From assembly GCF_021568315.1 (NCBI RefSeq), contig NZ_JAKGSI010000006.1, forward strand, positions 62,001 to 126,000: a stretch of DNA of 64,000 bases, read 5' to 3'. The stretch comes from Corynebacterium uropygiale. GTDB taxonomy: Bacteria; Actinomycetota; Actinomycetes; Mycobacteriales; Mycobacteriaceae. Shown here piece by piece: positions 35,087-44,102 of the stretch. Made by a program: the position numbers and the translations under genes. How positions within the stretch are numbered: the first letter of the stretch is position 1; the number at the start of each line of letters is the position of its first letter. The notes under the pieces are model-generated. The model was given only the letters and a program-made list of their open reading frames with translations. It ran no database searches and was not told the DNA's origin.

Positions 35087-35881
35087 CTACTTCCCTTCAA
35101 AAATCGGCGGGCGTTTCTCCTGGAAGGCGGCAAAACCCTCCCGATAATCCGCGGTGTTGCACAGCTCGCCCTGCACCGCGTTCTCCTGGGCGATGGTCTC
35201 CCACAGCCCCAGCCGCTCATCGCGCACCTCCCGCACGAGCCCCCGGGCGGCCCGCGCGGCGAGCGGCGCCCCCTGCGCCACGCGGCGGGCGTTCTCCCGC
35301 GTCACCTCAAGAAGGCTCGACGACGGCAGCGCCCGCGCAAACATCCCGGCGGCCACCGCCTCGGAGCCGCTGAGGAAGTCGCCGGTGAGGATGAGGTCCA
35401 TCGCGCGCTGGGCTCCCAGGCGCGTGACGAAGAGGTGGTGCCCGCCTGAGTCCAGGGCCGCGCCCAGCCGCGCGAAGGGCGAACCAAAGCGCGCGTCCTC
35501 TGCCACATAGGCCACGTCGCAGGCGAGCACGAGCCCCAGCCCCACGCCCAGGCAGACGCCGTGCACGGCGGCGAAGGTGGGCACCGGGACGTCGCTGAGC
35601 TCCCTGAGCAGCGGGGTGATGAGCTCGCCGAGGTAATGCTCGGCGTCGTCGGTGGCGGGGTCCACCCCCGAGATGTCGCGCCCCGAGCAGAAGCCCCTCC
35701 CCTCCCCGCGGAGAACGAGCGCCCCGATGCGCCGGGCCTCGGCGTCGTCGGTGGCCTGCCGGACGGCGCGGCGCAGCTCCGCGACGTCTGCCTCGGCGAG
35801 GGCGTTGAGGGTGGCGGGCTGGTCCAGGGCGATCTCCGCGATGGCGGGCTCCTCGGCGGTGATCGTGTAGTGGATACTCAC
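35087..35881 (-). CDS. paaG: Ring-1,2-epoxyphenylacetyl-CoA isomerase (oxepin-CoA forming)
   Basis: About 264 residues, crotonase fold. The strand RGFCSGRDISG and the segment AVHGVCLGVGLGLVLACDVAYVAEDARFGSPFARLGAALDSGGHHLF match PaaG, including the Asp in ALDSGG expected for isomerisation. It would convert the epoxide made by PaaABCE into the seven-membered oxepin-CoA. The GTG at 35881 follows AGGAAGG at 7 bases; the longer open frame upstream is not supported. It lies 49 bases after paaE and 3 bases before paaJ. Confidence 0.82.
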   Translation of the reverse strand: MSIHYTITAEEPAIAEIALDQPATLNALAEADVAELRRAVRQATDDAEARRIGALVLRGEGRGFCSGRDISGVDPATDDAEHYLGELITPLLRELSDVPVPTFAAVHGVCLGVGLGLVLACDVAYVAEDARFGSPFARLGAALDSGGHHLFVTRLGAQRAMDLILTGDFLSGSEAVAAGMFARALPSSSLLEVTRENARRVAQGAPLAARAARGLVREVRDERLGLWETIAQENAVQGELCNTADYREGFAAFQEKRPPIFEGK

Positions 35882-35930
35882 GGTATGTCCTTCCTCGGGA
35901 TAACTCGGGGTTCCTCGGGCGTGTCGGCGG

Positions 35931-37091
35931 CTAGGCGTCGTAGTCGACGGCCACATCCCCGCAGGTGGGGCGCGTTTGGCAGGTCAGGACGTAGCCGGCG
36001 GCCACCTCCTCCGGCTCGAGCGCATAGTTCTCGGCCATCTCGACGGTGCCGCGGAGCACCTTCGCGCGGCAGGTTCCGCACACCCCGCCGGCGCAGGCAA
36101 AGGGCACGTCATCCCGGGCGCGGAGGGCTGCCTGGAGGATCGTTTCGTGGGCGCTCTCCGGGGAGAGCACCTGGCCGCTCAGGCCGTCGAGAGTAAAGCC
36201 GATGCTGATGTTCTCCCCCTCGGGGTCCACCTCGACGGGGGCCCGGCGCGCACCGGGGTCCTCGGCGTCGCTCGGGCGGCCGGTGCTGAAGAGCTCGTAG
36301 CGGATGGCCTCGGCGGGCACCCCGCGGGCGGCGAGCGTGTCGCGGCACAGCTGCACGAGGTCGAAGGGCCCGCAGAGGAACCACTCGTCGACGCTCTCCG
36401 GGCGCACCACCCGGTCGAGGAAGAGGGCCAGTCGCTCCTCATCGATCCGCCCGGAGAAGAGCGGGTTGATGCGCTCCTCCCTGCTCAGCACGTGGTGGAC
36501 GGCGAAGCGCGCCGGGTAGGCGTCCTTGAGATCCCCGATGTCCTCGGCGAACATGACGTCGTTGCCCCCGCGGTTGGCGTAGATGAGCTCGACGCTCGCC
36601 CGGGGGGAGTCGCGGAGGAAGGTGCGGGCGATTGCCATGATGGGCGTGATGCCCGAACCGGCCGCGATGGCCACGATCCGCGGCGCCGGGGTGCGCTGTT
36701 CGGCCTCGTCGAGGAGGGCCTCCGGGTCGTTGAGAGCGGTGGTGTGCGTGCGGGAGGTGAAGGCACCCTGCGGGTTCATCACCTCGATGACGTCTCCCAC
36801 CTGCACGGAGGAGTGCGCCCACGTGGAGAACACCCCGCCCCGGTTTTTCTTGATCGCGATCCGCAGCGTGCCCGCGCGGGGGATGTCGCAGAGAGAGTAG
36901 GAGCGGCGCACGCTGCGCCCGTCGATGGTGGCGCGCACGGCCACGTATTGGCCGGGGATGTAGTTGTAGTCCTCCACGAGCTCCTCGGGCACGTCGAAGG
37001 TGATCTCCAGGGCGTCCTCGGTGAGCGGGCGGATGGCGCTCACGCGGAGGGGCTGGAAGGCTGCTTTTCGGGTGGTGGCTGGGGCGGCCAT
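35931..37091 (-). CDS. paaE: Phenylacetyl-CoA epoxidase reductase subunit
   Basis: A 386-residue electron-transfer subunit. An N-terminal FAD-binding domain has RSYSLCDIP near residue 60. The NAD(P)-binding part has AAGSGITPIMAIARTFL, and a C-terminal plant-type [2Fe-2S] domain has CAGGVCGTC plus a later CQT, giving the four cysteine ligands. It passes electrons from NADPH to the di-iron PaaA. The ATG follows GGAGG and lies 9 bases after paaD. Confidence 0.95.
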   Translation of the reverse strand: MAAPATTRKAAFQPLRVSAIRPLTEDALEITFDVPEELVEDYNYIPGQYVAVRATIDGRSVRRSYSLCDIPRAGTLRIAIKKNRGGVFSTWAHSSVQVGDVIEVMNPQGAFTSRTHTTALNDPEALLDEAEQRTPAPRIVAIAAGSGITPIMAIARTFLRDSPRASVELIYANRGGNDVMFAEDIGDLKDAYPARFAVHHVLSREERINPLFSGRIDEERLALFLDRVVRPESVDEWFLCGPFDLVQLCRDTLAARGVPAEAIRYELFSTGRPSDAEDPGARRAPVEVDPEGENISIGFTLDGLSGQVLSPESAHETILQAALRARDDVPFACAGGVCGTCRAKVLRGTVEMAENYALEPEEVAAGYVLTCQTRPTCGDVAVDYDA

Positions 37092-37100
37092 ACGTCCTCC

Positions 37101-37613
37101 TTAGTGCTCCTTGAAATAGTCAAAGGGTTCTAAACAGTCCCGGCACGTATAGAGCGCCTTGCAGGATGTTGATCCGAAGTCGGTGAGCAATCGGGTGTTC
37201 GTCGAGCCACAGCGCGGGCAGGGCACGGGAGGCCGAAAGCTGATACTGAGCGGCACGGGCCCGGAGGGGCGCCGCGAGCGCACCGGCGGGGCAATCCCAT
37301 ACGCGCGCAGCGCCTCCCGCCCGGCCTCGGTGATCCACTCCGTGCTCCACGCGGGGCTGAGGGAGAACTCCACCCGCGGATCCCCCATCCCGAGGGCTCC
37401 GACGGCCTCCTTGACGTCCGCCGCGATGGTGCCCATCGCCGGGCAGCCGGAGTACGTGGGCGTGATGATGACCACCGGGGTGCCGTCGTCCTCCTGCCGC
37501 ACCTCTCGGAGAATCCCCAGGTCAGCGATGGATAGCACGGGGATCTCGGGGTCGGGGACGCGGGCGGCCGCCTCCCAGATGCGGGCGAGGCGCGGGTCGT
37601 GTGGTGCGCTCAT
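37101..37613 (-). CDS. paaD: Phenylacetyl-CoA epoxidase assembly protein
   Basis: About 170 residues. An N-terminal MIP18/DUF59-type domain (PDPEIPVLSIADLGI, TYSGCPAMGTIAADV) is followed by a C-terminal cysteine-rich zinc-ribbon-like segment (CPRCGSTNT ... CKALYTCRDC). PaaD is needed for maturation of the epoxidase iron centres, most likely those of PaaE. The ATG at 37613 lies 5 bases after paaC; the open frame upstream is a shadow. Confidence 0.93.
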   Translation of the reverse strand: MSAPHDPRLARIWEAAARVPDPEIPVLSIADLGILREVRQEDDGTPVVIITPTYSGCPAMGTIAADVKEAVGALGMGDPRVEFSLSPAWSTEWITEAGREALRAYGIAPPVRSRRPSGPVPLSISFRPPVPCPRCGSTNTRLLTDFGSTSCKALYTCRDCLEPFDYFKEH

Positions 37614-37618
37614 GGGGA

Positions 37619-38452
37619 TCACCACTGCGCGCCCGGGTGCTGGCGGGCGAAGGACTGCATCTCCGCGAGGATGTACCCGCGCTGCTCGCTGAAGCATCCG
37701 GTGCGATGGCCGCTGCGGGCCGGCGGACACGCGGGTTCCTGCAGCTCAGCGGCCTCGAGGACCGTGCGCACGCGGCGCAGCGTCTCCTCGCGGAGGCTGC
37801 TCGGCAGGACGGCGATGCCGCGGCGGGCGAGCTCCTCGTGTTCGGGGAGGTCCTCGAAGAGTTCCTCCAGGTAGGGCCACATGTGCTCGAGCCCGAGGCG
37901 CATCCTCCGGGCCGATTCCTCCGTCCCCAGCCCGAGCCGCAGCACCCACTGATTCGCGTGGTCGACGTGATACTCCACCTCTTTGAGCGCCTTGGCGGCG
38001 ATGGCCGCGAGCGTCTCGTCGGCGGAGGAGAGAAGTCCCTGGTAGAGCCCCAGGGCGTAGTGGCTGAAGAGGAGCTGGCGCGCGATCGTGTGCGCGAAGT
38101 CCCCGTTCTCCTGCTCGACGAGCCGGCAGGAGCGGAACTCCTCCTCACTGCGGAAGTAGGCGAGGTCATCCTCGCTCTTCCCCCACGCCGTGCCGGCATA
38201 GGTGAGGAAGAAGCGCGCGTGGCCGAGCGTGTCGAGCGCGATGTTCGCCAGCGCGATGTCCTCCTCCATCTCCGGCGCCCGAGAGATCCACCAGCCCAGG
38301 CGCTGGGCGAGGATGAGGGCGTCATCGCCGAGGGTGAGCGCATAGCGCGCGACATCCTCCGGCGCCGTCGCCCCCGACGCACCAATGTCCTCCGCCGTGA
38401 TGGCGCTGCCTTGGCTGTGCGTCGTCGCGCTGTCCGTGCTGGCGAAGCTCAC
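37619..38452 (-). CDS. paaC: Phenylacetyl-CoA epoxidase subunit PaaC
   Basis: About 277 residues, the ferritin-like structural subunit that pairs with PaaA. LGWWISRAPEMEEDIALANIALDTLGHARF carries the carboxylate helix of the family, and EVEYHVDHANQWVLRLGLGTEES is the second conserved helix. The GTG start overlaps the paaB stop by 4 bases (GTGA). The N-terminal 30 residues are Ser/Thr/Ala-rich and longer than in Escherichia coli. The C-terminal 45 residues vary between species. Confidence 0.94.
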   Translation of the reverse strand: MSFASTDSATTHSQGSAITAEDIGASGATAPEDVARYALTLGDDALILAQRLGWWISRAPEMEEDIALANIALDTLGHARFFLTYAGTAWGKSEDDLAYFRSEEEFRSCRLVEQENGDFAHTIARQLLFSHYALGLYQGLLSSADETLAAIAAKALKEVEYHVDHANQWVLRLGLGTEESARRMRLGLEHMWPYLEELFEDLPEHEELARRGIAVLPSSLREETLRRVRTVLEAAELQEPACPPARSGHRTGCFSEQRGYILAEMQSFARQHPGAQW

Positions 38453-38748
38453 AGGTGCTTCACCCCCTCGCTTGTCGTGTAGTAGGTGGCATGCCGGAAG
38501 CTCTTGCCCTGCGCGGACTCGAAGAAGCCGCCCTTCGAGTCCGGGTCCGAGGCGGTAATCGCCTCCGCCGGCACCACCCAGACGGAGCTGCCCTCGTTGC
38601 GGCGGGTGTAGAGGTCGCGGGCGTTGCGCAGCGCCATGGTGGCGTCGGGGGCGTGAAGCGAGCCGGCGTGGACGTGGGAGAGGCCGCGATTCGTGCGGAT
38701 GAAGACCTCCCACAGGGGCCAGGGGGCGGGCTGCGTCGTCTCAGACAT
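38449..38748 (-). CDS. paaB: Phenylacetyl-CoA epoxidase subunit PaaB
   Basis: A 99-residue small subunit with [54 protein letters not shown] and a C-terminal SFRHATYYT, all characteristic of PaaB, which bridges PaaAC heterodimers. The ATG at 38748 overlaps the last bases of paaA and follows AGGAG. It overlaps paaC by 4 bases, in the order paaA-paaB-paaC-paaD-paaE. Confidence 0.94.
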   Translation of the reverse strand: MSETTQPAPWPLWEVFIRTNRGLSHVHAGSLHAPDATMALRNARDLYTRRNEGSSVWVVPAEAITASDPDSKGGFFESAQGKSFRHATYYTTSEGVKHL

Positions 38749-39763
38749 GGGCAGGGCTCCTTTCTGACTCGGTGTGGAGGGATCCGGGGTGGGTATCGAC
38801 GGCCATCTCGGCGCAGCGCTGCGCGTAGGCGGCGGCAGCCTCCCGCACCCACGCCCCGTCCTCGTGGGCCTGGCGTCGCCTGGCCATCCGCTGTTCGTTG
38901 CAGGGGCCGTGGCCGCGGATGACGGAGCGGAACTCGTCCCAATCGAGCTCGCCGAAGTCATAGTGGCCGCGCTCCTCGTTCCAGCGAAGGTCTGGGTCCT
39001 CGAAGCTGAGGCCGAGCGCCTCCGCCTGGGGGACGATCATGTCGACGAAGCGTTGGCGCAGCTCATCGTTGGAAAAGCGCTTGATGTTCCAGGCCATGGA
39101 TTGCTGGGAGTGGGAGGATTCGGCGTCGGGCGGGCCGAACATTTGGAGGGCCGGCCCGTAGAAGCGGTTGATGGCCTCCTGCGCCATCTGCTTCTGCTCG
39201 GGCGTGCCGTGGGAGAGCTCGTAGAGGATCTCCCACCCTTGGCGCTGGTGGAAGGATTCCTCCTTACAGATGCGGACCATCGCCCGGGCGTAGGGGCCGT
39301 AGGAGGCGCGGCAGAGCGGCACCTGATTGCAGATGGCCGCGCCGTCGACGAGCCAGCCGATCGCACCGATGTCCGCCCAGGTCCTGGCGGGATAGTTGAA
39401 GATCGAGGAGTACTTCGCGCGCCCATCGAGGAGCTGCTGGACGAGCTCCTCGCGGCTCGTGCCGAGGGTCTCCGCCGCCGAGTACAGGTAGAGCCCGTGG
39501 CCGGCTTCGTCCTGGACCTTGGCCATGAGGATGGCCTTGCGCTTGAGGCTCGGCGCGCGGCTGATCCAGTTGGCCTCAGGCTGCATGCCGATGATCTCGG
39601 AGTGGGCGTGCTGGGAGATCTGGCGCGTGAGGGTGCGGCGATAGGCCTCGGGCATCCAATCGCGGGGCTCGATGCGGGAGTCCTCCGCGATGACGCGATC
39701 GAAGGCGGCCTGGCCGTCCTCCGCGCTGATGGGGCTGGGGTTGAGGGAAGGGTGATGAGACAT
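38741..39763 (-). CDS. paaA: Phenylacetyl-CoA epoxidase catalytic subunit
   Basis: A 340-residue di-iron subunit that epoxidises the aromatic ring of phenylacetyl-CoA. The iron-binding carboxylate/His helices are visible: KVQDEAGHG and [10 protein letters not shown], each an E-x2-H-type pair. Other PaaA segments are [17 protein letters not shown] and [17 protein letters not shown]. First gene of the paaABCDE-G-J-F-H operon; its promoter has TTGACG-N17-TAAACT with the operator abutting the -10. Confidence 0.96.
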   Translation of the reverse strand: MSHHPSLNPSPISAEDGQAAFDRVIAEDSRIEPRDWMPEAYRRTLTRQISQHAHSEIIGMQPEANWISRAPSLKRKAILMAKVQDEAGHGLYLYSAAETLGTSREELVQQLLDGRAKYSSIFNYPARTWADIGAIGWLVDGAAICNQVPLCRASYGPYARAMVRICKEESFHQRQGWEILYELSHGTPEQKQMAQEAINRFYGPALQMFGPPDAESSHSQQSMAWNIKRFSNDELRQRFVDMIVPQAEALGLSFEDPDLRWNEERGHYDFGELDWDEFRSVIRGHGPCNEQRMARRRQAHEDGAWVREAAAAYAQRCAEMAVDTHPGSLHTESERSPAHV

Positions 39764-39781
39764 GTCAGGGCTCCTCAGATA

Positions 39782-39795
39782 ACCGACTGGTCGGT
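39782..39795. promoter_or_regulatory. PaaR-type operator 2 (paaA/paaR)
   Basis: ACCGACTGGTCGGT is a 14-bp inverted repeat (ACCGAC/GTCGGT around TG). It directly follows the paaA -10, so binding would block initiation. Confidence 0.82.
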
Positions 39796-39796
39796 C

Positions 39797-39825
39797 AGTT
39801 TATTGTGTGACCTACGGCACGTCAA
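39797..39825 (-). promoter_or_regulatory. paaA promoter
   Basis: -35 TTGACG (39820-39825), 17-base spacer, -10 TAAACT (39797-39802). Confidence 0.75.
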
Positions 39826-39861
39826 GTGCGCGGCTGCGGCGCTCTGGTATTAGCTGGAGGT

Positions 39862-40488
39862 ATGGCAGAGGACACGCAGAGGAGATCGTCGAACCGCGGA
39901 AGGCCCGGCTATGGCCGCGAGGACGTCATCCGCACCGCCGTCGAGGCCTTCAACGACGTGGGCTACGAGGCCATGAGCATGAACGCCCTCGCCGGCCGCC
40001 TCGGACTCACGAAATCTGCCATCTACCACCACATTTCCTCCAAGGAGCAGATCCTCAAAGAGGCCACCGACCGCGCCCTCGACACCCTCGACGCCGTCGT
40101 CCGCTCCTGCGAGCACAGCGGGGGCACCGCCGAGGACCGCCTCCGCGCCCTCCTCCGCGGAACGACCCTCGCCCTCTGCCACGAGGCCCCCTATGTCACC
40201 CTCCTCCTGCGGCTGCGCGGAAACTCCCCGGTGGAGCTCGCCGCTCTTGATCGACGACGGCAGTTCACCGGCTACCTCATCGAGCTCGTGGAGGAGGCGC
40301 AGGAGGAGGGCGCGGTGCGGCCTGACCTGGATGCGCACAGCGTCGCCCGCCTCCTCTTTGGCATGGTCAACTCCCTCACCGAGTGGTACAACCCCGATGG
40401 CCGCCTCAGCCCGGGGGAGTTGGCGCAGGTCACCGAGGAGTTGGCCTTCCAGGGGGTGGAGGCGCGGGGAACGCGGCCGGAAAAGTAG
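39862..40488 (+). CDS. paaR: TetR-family regulator of phenylacetate catabolism
   Basis: A 208-residue repressor. The N-terminal helix-turn-helix is clear: 'IRTAVEAFNDVGYEAMSMNA', LAGRLGLTKSAIYHHISSKEQIL. The C-terminal ligand domain is of the TetR_C type. It sits between the paaA operon and paaK, divergent from paaA, and three matching inverted repeats occur at the three paa promoter regions, so autoregulation and phenylacetyl-CoA-responsive repression are likely. The ATG at 39862 has GGAGG directly upstream. The name follows position; the ligand is inferred. Confidence 0.85.
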   Translation: MAEDTQRRSSNRGRPGYGREDVIRTAVEAFNDVGYEAMSMNALAGRLGLTKSAIYHHISSKEQILKEATDRALDTLDAVVRSCEHSGGTAEDRLRALLRGTTLALCHEAPYVTLLLRLRGNSPVELAALDRRRQFTGYLIELVEEAQEEGAVRPDLDAHSVARLLFGMVNSLTEWYNPDGRLSPGELAQVTEELAFQGVEARGTRPEK

Positions 40489-40511
40489 TGGCGCGGCTCA
40501 CGTTCGGACTG

Positions 40512-40517
40512 TAGTGT
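40512..40517 (+). promoter_or_regulatory. Probable -10 of paaK
   Basis: TAGTGT, identical to a hexamer in the paaI leader region. The operator lies 12 bases downstream. No convincing -35. Confidence 0.45.
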
Positions 40518-40529
40518 GTTCCACAACTG

Positions 40530-40543
40530 ACCGAAAGGTCGGT
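40530..40543. promoter_or_regulatory. PaaR-type operator 3 (paaK)
   Basis: ACCGAAAGGTCGGT has the same outer half-sites as the paaA operator. Confidence 0.75.
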
Positions 40544-40580
40544 GAGGAGCCGTTGACGCATCGATCAAAGGAGCACACCC

Positions 40581-41894
40581 ATGCAGGCCAAGTTCGACGT
40601 GGTATCCACCGAATATGGGCCCGACACAGGCATCGAATTCGCCTCGCGCGATGAGATCACCGCCCTGCAGACCCGCCGTGCCAAGAATTCTCTCCGCCAC
40701 GCCTACTACAACGTCCCGCACTACCAGCGGGTATTCAAGGAACACGGCGTCCACCCCGATGACTTCCACGAGCTCTCCGACCTCGCGCACTTCCCTTTCA
40801 CCGACAAGAATGACCTCCGCGCGGAGTACCCCTTCGGCATGTTCGCCGTCGGGGATCAACGCATCGCGCGCATCCACGCCTCCTCCGGGACGACGGGGCT
40901 GCCGACGGTCGTCGGCTACACCCGCAACGACATCGAAGTGTGGTCCGACCTCATGGCCCGCTCCCTGCGCGCCGGCGGCGTGCGCCCCGGGGACAAAGTG
41001 CAGGTGACCTTCGGCTATGGCCTGTTCACCGGCGGCCTCGGCGCGCATTACGGGGTGGAGAAGCTCGGGGCCACCGCCATCCCCACCTCCGGCGGCATGA
41101 CCGAGAGACAGATCCAGATCCTCCGCGACTTCAAGCCCGACGTCATCATGGGCACCCCCTCCTACATGCTCAATCTCCTCGACCGCATGCGGAAGGAGGG
41201 CCTCGACCCGCGGGAGAGCTCCCTGCGCGTGGGGATCTTCGGCTCTGAGCCCTGGACGGAGGGCATGCGCCACGAGCTCGAGGCCGGGTTCGGCATCGAT
41301 GCCACGGACATCTACGGGCTCTCGGAGATCATGGGGCCGGGCGTGGCCCAGGAATGCGTCGAGACCAAAGACGGCCTGACGATGTGGGAGGACCACTTCT
41401 ACCCGGAGATCGTCGACCGCGAGACCGGGAAGCCCCTTCCCGACGGCGAATACGGGGAGCTTGTCATCACGACGCTCACCAAGGAGGCCTTCCCCGTGGT
41501 GCGCTATCGCACCCATGACCTCACGCGGCTGCTGCCCGGGACGGCCCGCTCGATGCGCCGGCTCGAGCGGATCAGCGCGCGCAACGACGACATGATCATC
41601 CTCCGTGGGGTCAACTGCTTCCCCAGCCAATTCGAGGAGATCATCGTCGAAGACACCCGGCTTCGCCCGCGCTACCAGTGCGTTCTCGATCGCGTGGGCC
41701 GCATGGACCGGCTCACCCTCCGGGTGGAGGCGGCCCCGGGCTGCCTCGAGCACCAGCGCGCCGAGGCCGAGCAGCGGCTGCGGCGCCAGATCAAGAACCG
41801 TATCGGCCTCACCGTGGAGGTGAGTATCGAGGACGACGTCGACCTCGGTGATGGAAAGGCCAAGCGACTCGTCGACCACCGACCCAAGGGCTAA
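40581..41894 (+). CDS. paaK: Phenylacetate-CoA ligase
   Basis: A 437-residue adenylate-forming ligase that activates phenylacetate with ATP and CoA, the entry step of the pathway. The ATP-binding loop is ASSGTTGLPTVVGYT near residue 99; YGLSEIMGPGVAQEC and 'RNDDMIILRGVNCFPSQFEE' (in part) are typical of PaaK. AAAGGAG precedes the ATG. The product induces the pathway in other bacteria by releasing the repressor, which fits paaR being adjacent. Confidence 0.95.
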   Translation: MQAKFDVVSTEYGPDTGIEFASRDEITALQTRRAKNSLRHAYYNVPHYQRVFKEHGVHPDDFHELSDLAHFPFTDKNDLRAEYPFGMFAVGDQRIARIHASSGTTGLPTVVGYTRNDIEVWSDLMARSLRAGGVRPGDKVQVTFGYGLFTGGLGAHYGVEKLGATAIPTSGGMTERQIQILRDFKPDVIMGTPSYMLNLLDRMRKEGLDPRESSLRVGIFGSEPWTEGMRHELEAGFGIDATDIYGLSEIMGPGVAQECVETKDGLTMWEDHFYPEIVDRETGKPLPDGEYGELVITTLTKEAFPVVRYRTHDLTRLLPGTARSMRRLERISARNDDMIILRGVNCFPSQFEEIIVEDTRLRPRYQCVLDRVGRMDRLTLRVEAAPGCLEHQRAEAEQRLRRQIKNRIGLTVEVSIEDDVDLGDGKAKRLVDHRPKG

Positions 41895-41932
41895 ACCCAC
41901 GAGGGTCAATGAGAGGTGAAGGAGAACCTCCC

Positions 41933-43219
41933 ATGAGTATTACCCGTGAACACAAGAAGGTCCTGGCCGGCTCCATGGTGGGCACGACCATCGAGTGGTT
42001 CGATTTCTTCATTTACGCGCAGGCGGCCGCCATCATCTTCGCCGCCCAATACTTCGATCCCGTGCGGAACACCATGCCCGCGATGGCCCAGATTGTCTCC
42101 TGGGCGTCGATCGGCATCAGCTTCCTCTTCCGCCCCCTCGGCGCCGTTCTTGCTGGTCACCTGGGTGATCGCTATGGCCGAAAGATCGTGCTCGTGTGCA
42201 CGCTGCTCGGCATGGGCGGGGCGACGATGTGCATGGGCCTCCTCCCGAACTATCACAGCATCGGCATGGCGGCCCCGATTCTTCTCGTGATCCTCCGGAT
42301 CCTCCAGGGGCTCTCCGCCGGCGGCGAGTGGGGCGGTGCGGCCATGCTGGCCGTCGAGCACGCCCCGCGTGAACGCCGCGGCTACTTCGGCTCCTACCCG
42401 CAGGTGGGCGTGCCGGCCGGCATGATGCTCGCGACGATCTTCATGCTCATCCTCACCGCCGTGCTGAGCCCCGAGCAATTCGACGCCTGGGGCTGGCGCA
42501 TCCCCTTCGTCTCCTCCCTCGTGCTCATCGTCATTGGGATGTGGATCCGCTCGCTCGTGGAGGAGTCCCCGGTCTTCGCGCAGATGCAGCAGATGCAGCG
42601 CGAATCCACCGCCCCGCTCAGCGAGCTCATGCAGAGCTCGAAGAAGCTCGTCGTGGTCGCGGCGCTCATCTTCGCGGGGACGAACGCCGCCGGCTACATG
42701 GCCATCGCGTTCTTCGCCTCCTATGGCACGAAGGTGCTGGGCATGGATCGCAGCGTGGTCCTCTTCCTCACCCTGCTCTGCGCGGTGGCGTGGGCGGTGG
42801 GCACCATCGGGGGCGGGTGGCTGTGCGACGTCCTCGGCCGCGTGAAGACCTTCGCCTGGGGCTACGCCGCCCTGGCCGTCTGGGCCGTGCCGATGTGGCT
42901 CCTCATCGACCGCGCCTCCTTCCTCCCTTTCCTCCTCGCGGTGATTGTGCTGGGCCTGCTCCTCGGCGTGACCTATGGCCCGCAGCCGGCCCTCTACGCA
43001 GAGATGTTCCCCGCCTCCATCCGATTGAGCGGCGTGTCCATCGGCTATGCGCTCGGTTCCATCATTGGCGGCGCCTTCGCACCCATGATCGCCCAGCTGC
43101 TCCTGGACCGCACGGGGACCTCGATCTCTATCGGGATCTATATTGCGGTCATCTCGGTCATCTCCCTCCTGGGAGTGATCCAGGTGAGCCCGGGGGTGGA
43201 AAAGCAGTCCCTCCACTAG
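41933..43219 (+). CDS. MFS transporter, metabolite:H+ symporter type (probable phenylacetate permease)
   Basis: A 428-residue, 12-helix carrier. The loop 2-3 motif GHLGDRYGRK and GTTIEWFDFFIYAQ in helix 1, plus RILQGLSAGGEWGGAAM, place it in the metabolite:H+ symporter branch with shikimate and proline-betaine carriers. It follows paaK by 38 bases in the same direction with a clear GAAGGAGAA ribosome-binding site, so uptake of phenylacetate or a related aromatic acid is the natural inference, but the substrate is not proven. Confidence 0.85.
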   Translation: MSITREHKKVLAGSMVGTTIEWFDFFIYAQAAAIIFAAQYFDPVRNTMPAMAQIVSWASIGISFLFRPLGAVLAGHLGDRYGRKIVLVCTLLGMGGATMCMGLLPNYHSIGMAAPILLVILRILQGLSAGGEWGGAAMLAVEHAPRERRGYFGSYPQVGVPAGMMLATIFMLILTAVLSPEQFDAWGWRIPFVSSLVLIVIGMWIRSLVEESPVFAQMQQMQRESTAPLSELMQSSKKLVVVAALIFAGTNAAGYMAIAFFASYGTKVLGMDRSVVLFLTLLCAVAWAVGTIGGGWLCDVLGRVKTFAWGYAALAVWAVPMWLLIDRASFLPFLLAVIVLGLLLGVTYGPQPALYAEMFPASIRLSGVSIGYALGSIIGGAFAPMIAQLLLDRTGTSISIGIYIAVISVISLLGVIQVSPGVEKQSLH

Positions 43220-44031
43220 GGGCAGTGCTGGCAGCGCGGGCACCAGAAGAGATTCCGCCCGTTGAGCACGCGCGTGCGAATGGGTTCCCCGCACACCCAG
43301 CATGGCTGCCCCGCGCGCCGGTACACGTACACCTCCCCGCCGTGGTCGTCGACGCGCGGAGGGCGGTGCATAGCCTCCGGCGTGTGCTCGGGGCGGACCG
43401 TATCGATGCGCCCGGCCCTCACACCCTCGGCCATGAGGCCCACCAGGTCCTCCCAGATGGCCAGGAACTCCTCGTGGCTGAGCTCGGAGCAGGGGCGCTC
43501 GGGGCTGATGCCCAGCCGGAAGAGGGTCTCCGCCCGGTAGATGTTCCCCACCCCGGCGAAGTAACCCTGCTCCATGAGTACGGCCGCAATGCTGCGCCGG
43601 GAGCGGTGGACGCGGGGCCAGAGCCTCTCGGGGTCCGCATCCGCGCGGAGGGGATCCTCCCCCAGCTTCGCGAGCGCCGCGTCCTGCTCCTCCTCTGTGA
43701 TGAGCCGGCACCACTGGGGTCCGTGGAGATCGGCGGCCCAGTCCTCCGTGGCGATCCTCAGGCGCACGGCGCCCACCGGCTCCGTCCATGGTTTCACGTG
43801 AAACTTCCCGATGAGGCCGAGGTGGATGAAGACAATGTGGCGGGGGTCCTCCAGGTCAAAGTGGAGGAAGAGCTGCTTGCCCGCGGCCTCGGCGCACGCC
43901 AGCTGGTGGCCGTCGAGAAGCGCCGCCTCCCGGGCAAAGCGCCCCTGCGGGCTGCTCACCATGAGCGTCTGGCCGAGGAAGCGATCCTCGAGCGTGCGAG
44001 CGAGACGGTGGATGACGTGGCCTTCGGGCAT
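43216..44031 (-). CDS. Fpg/Nei-family DNA glycosylase / AP lyase
   Basis: A 271-residue base-excision repair enzyme removing oxidised bases. The mature N-terminus PEGH carries the catalytic Pro2 and Glu3, and the C-terminal zinc finger CWVC ... CPRC is complete. The GHVIHRLA extension after PEG points to the Nei-type actinobacterial branch rather than Fpg. The start at 44031 is fixed by two facts: it places Pro at position 2, and TAGACT lies 7 bases upstream. A parS site is read as Phe-His-Val-Lys in the middle. The stop overlaps by 4 bases the convergent MFS gene. Confidence 0.92.
   Translation of the reverse strand: MPEGHVIHRLARTLEDRFLGQTLMVSSPQGRFAREAALLDGHQLACAEAAGKQLFLHFDLEDPRHIVFIHLGLIGKFHVKPWTEPVGAVRLRIATEDWAADLHGPQWCRLITEEEQDAALAKLGEDPLRADADPERLWPRVHRSRRSIAAVLMEQGYFAGVGNIYRAETLFRLGISPERPCSELSHEEFLAIWEDLVGLMAEGVRAGRIDTVRPEHTPEAMHRPPRVDDHGGEVYVYRRAGQPCWVCGEPIRTRVLNGRNLFWCPRCQHCP
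43790..43805. promoter_or_regulatory. parS site 8, in the Nei-type gene
   Basis: GGTTTCACGTGAAACT, perfect 14-bp core. Confidence 0.85.
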
Positions 44032-44038
44032 GGGCACT

Positions 44039-44044
44039 AGTCTA
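44039..44044 (-). promoter_or_regulatory. -10 element of the Nei-type gene (leaderless)
   Basis: TAGACT, 7 bases, then the ATG at 44031 that gives the catalytic N-terminal proline. Confidence 0.65.
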
Positions 44045-44090
44045 AGCCCCGCGATTGGGCGCTCAGCCGCCCGGCGGGGCGCGGGGCGCG

Positions 44091-44096
44091 TAGCCT
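44091..44096 (+). promoter_or_regulatory. -10 element of the MhuD-like gene
   Basis: TAGCCT ends 6 bases before the ATG at 44103. Confidence 0.45.
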
Positions 44097-44102
44097 GGGG
44101 CC

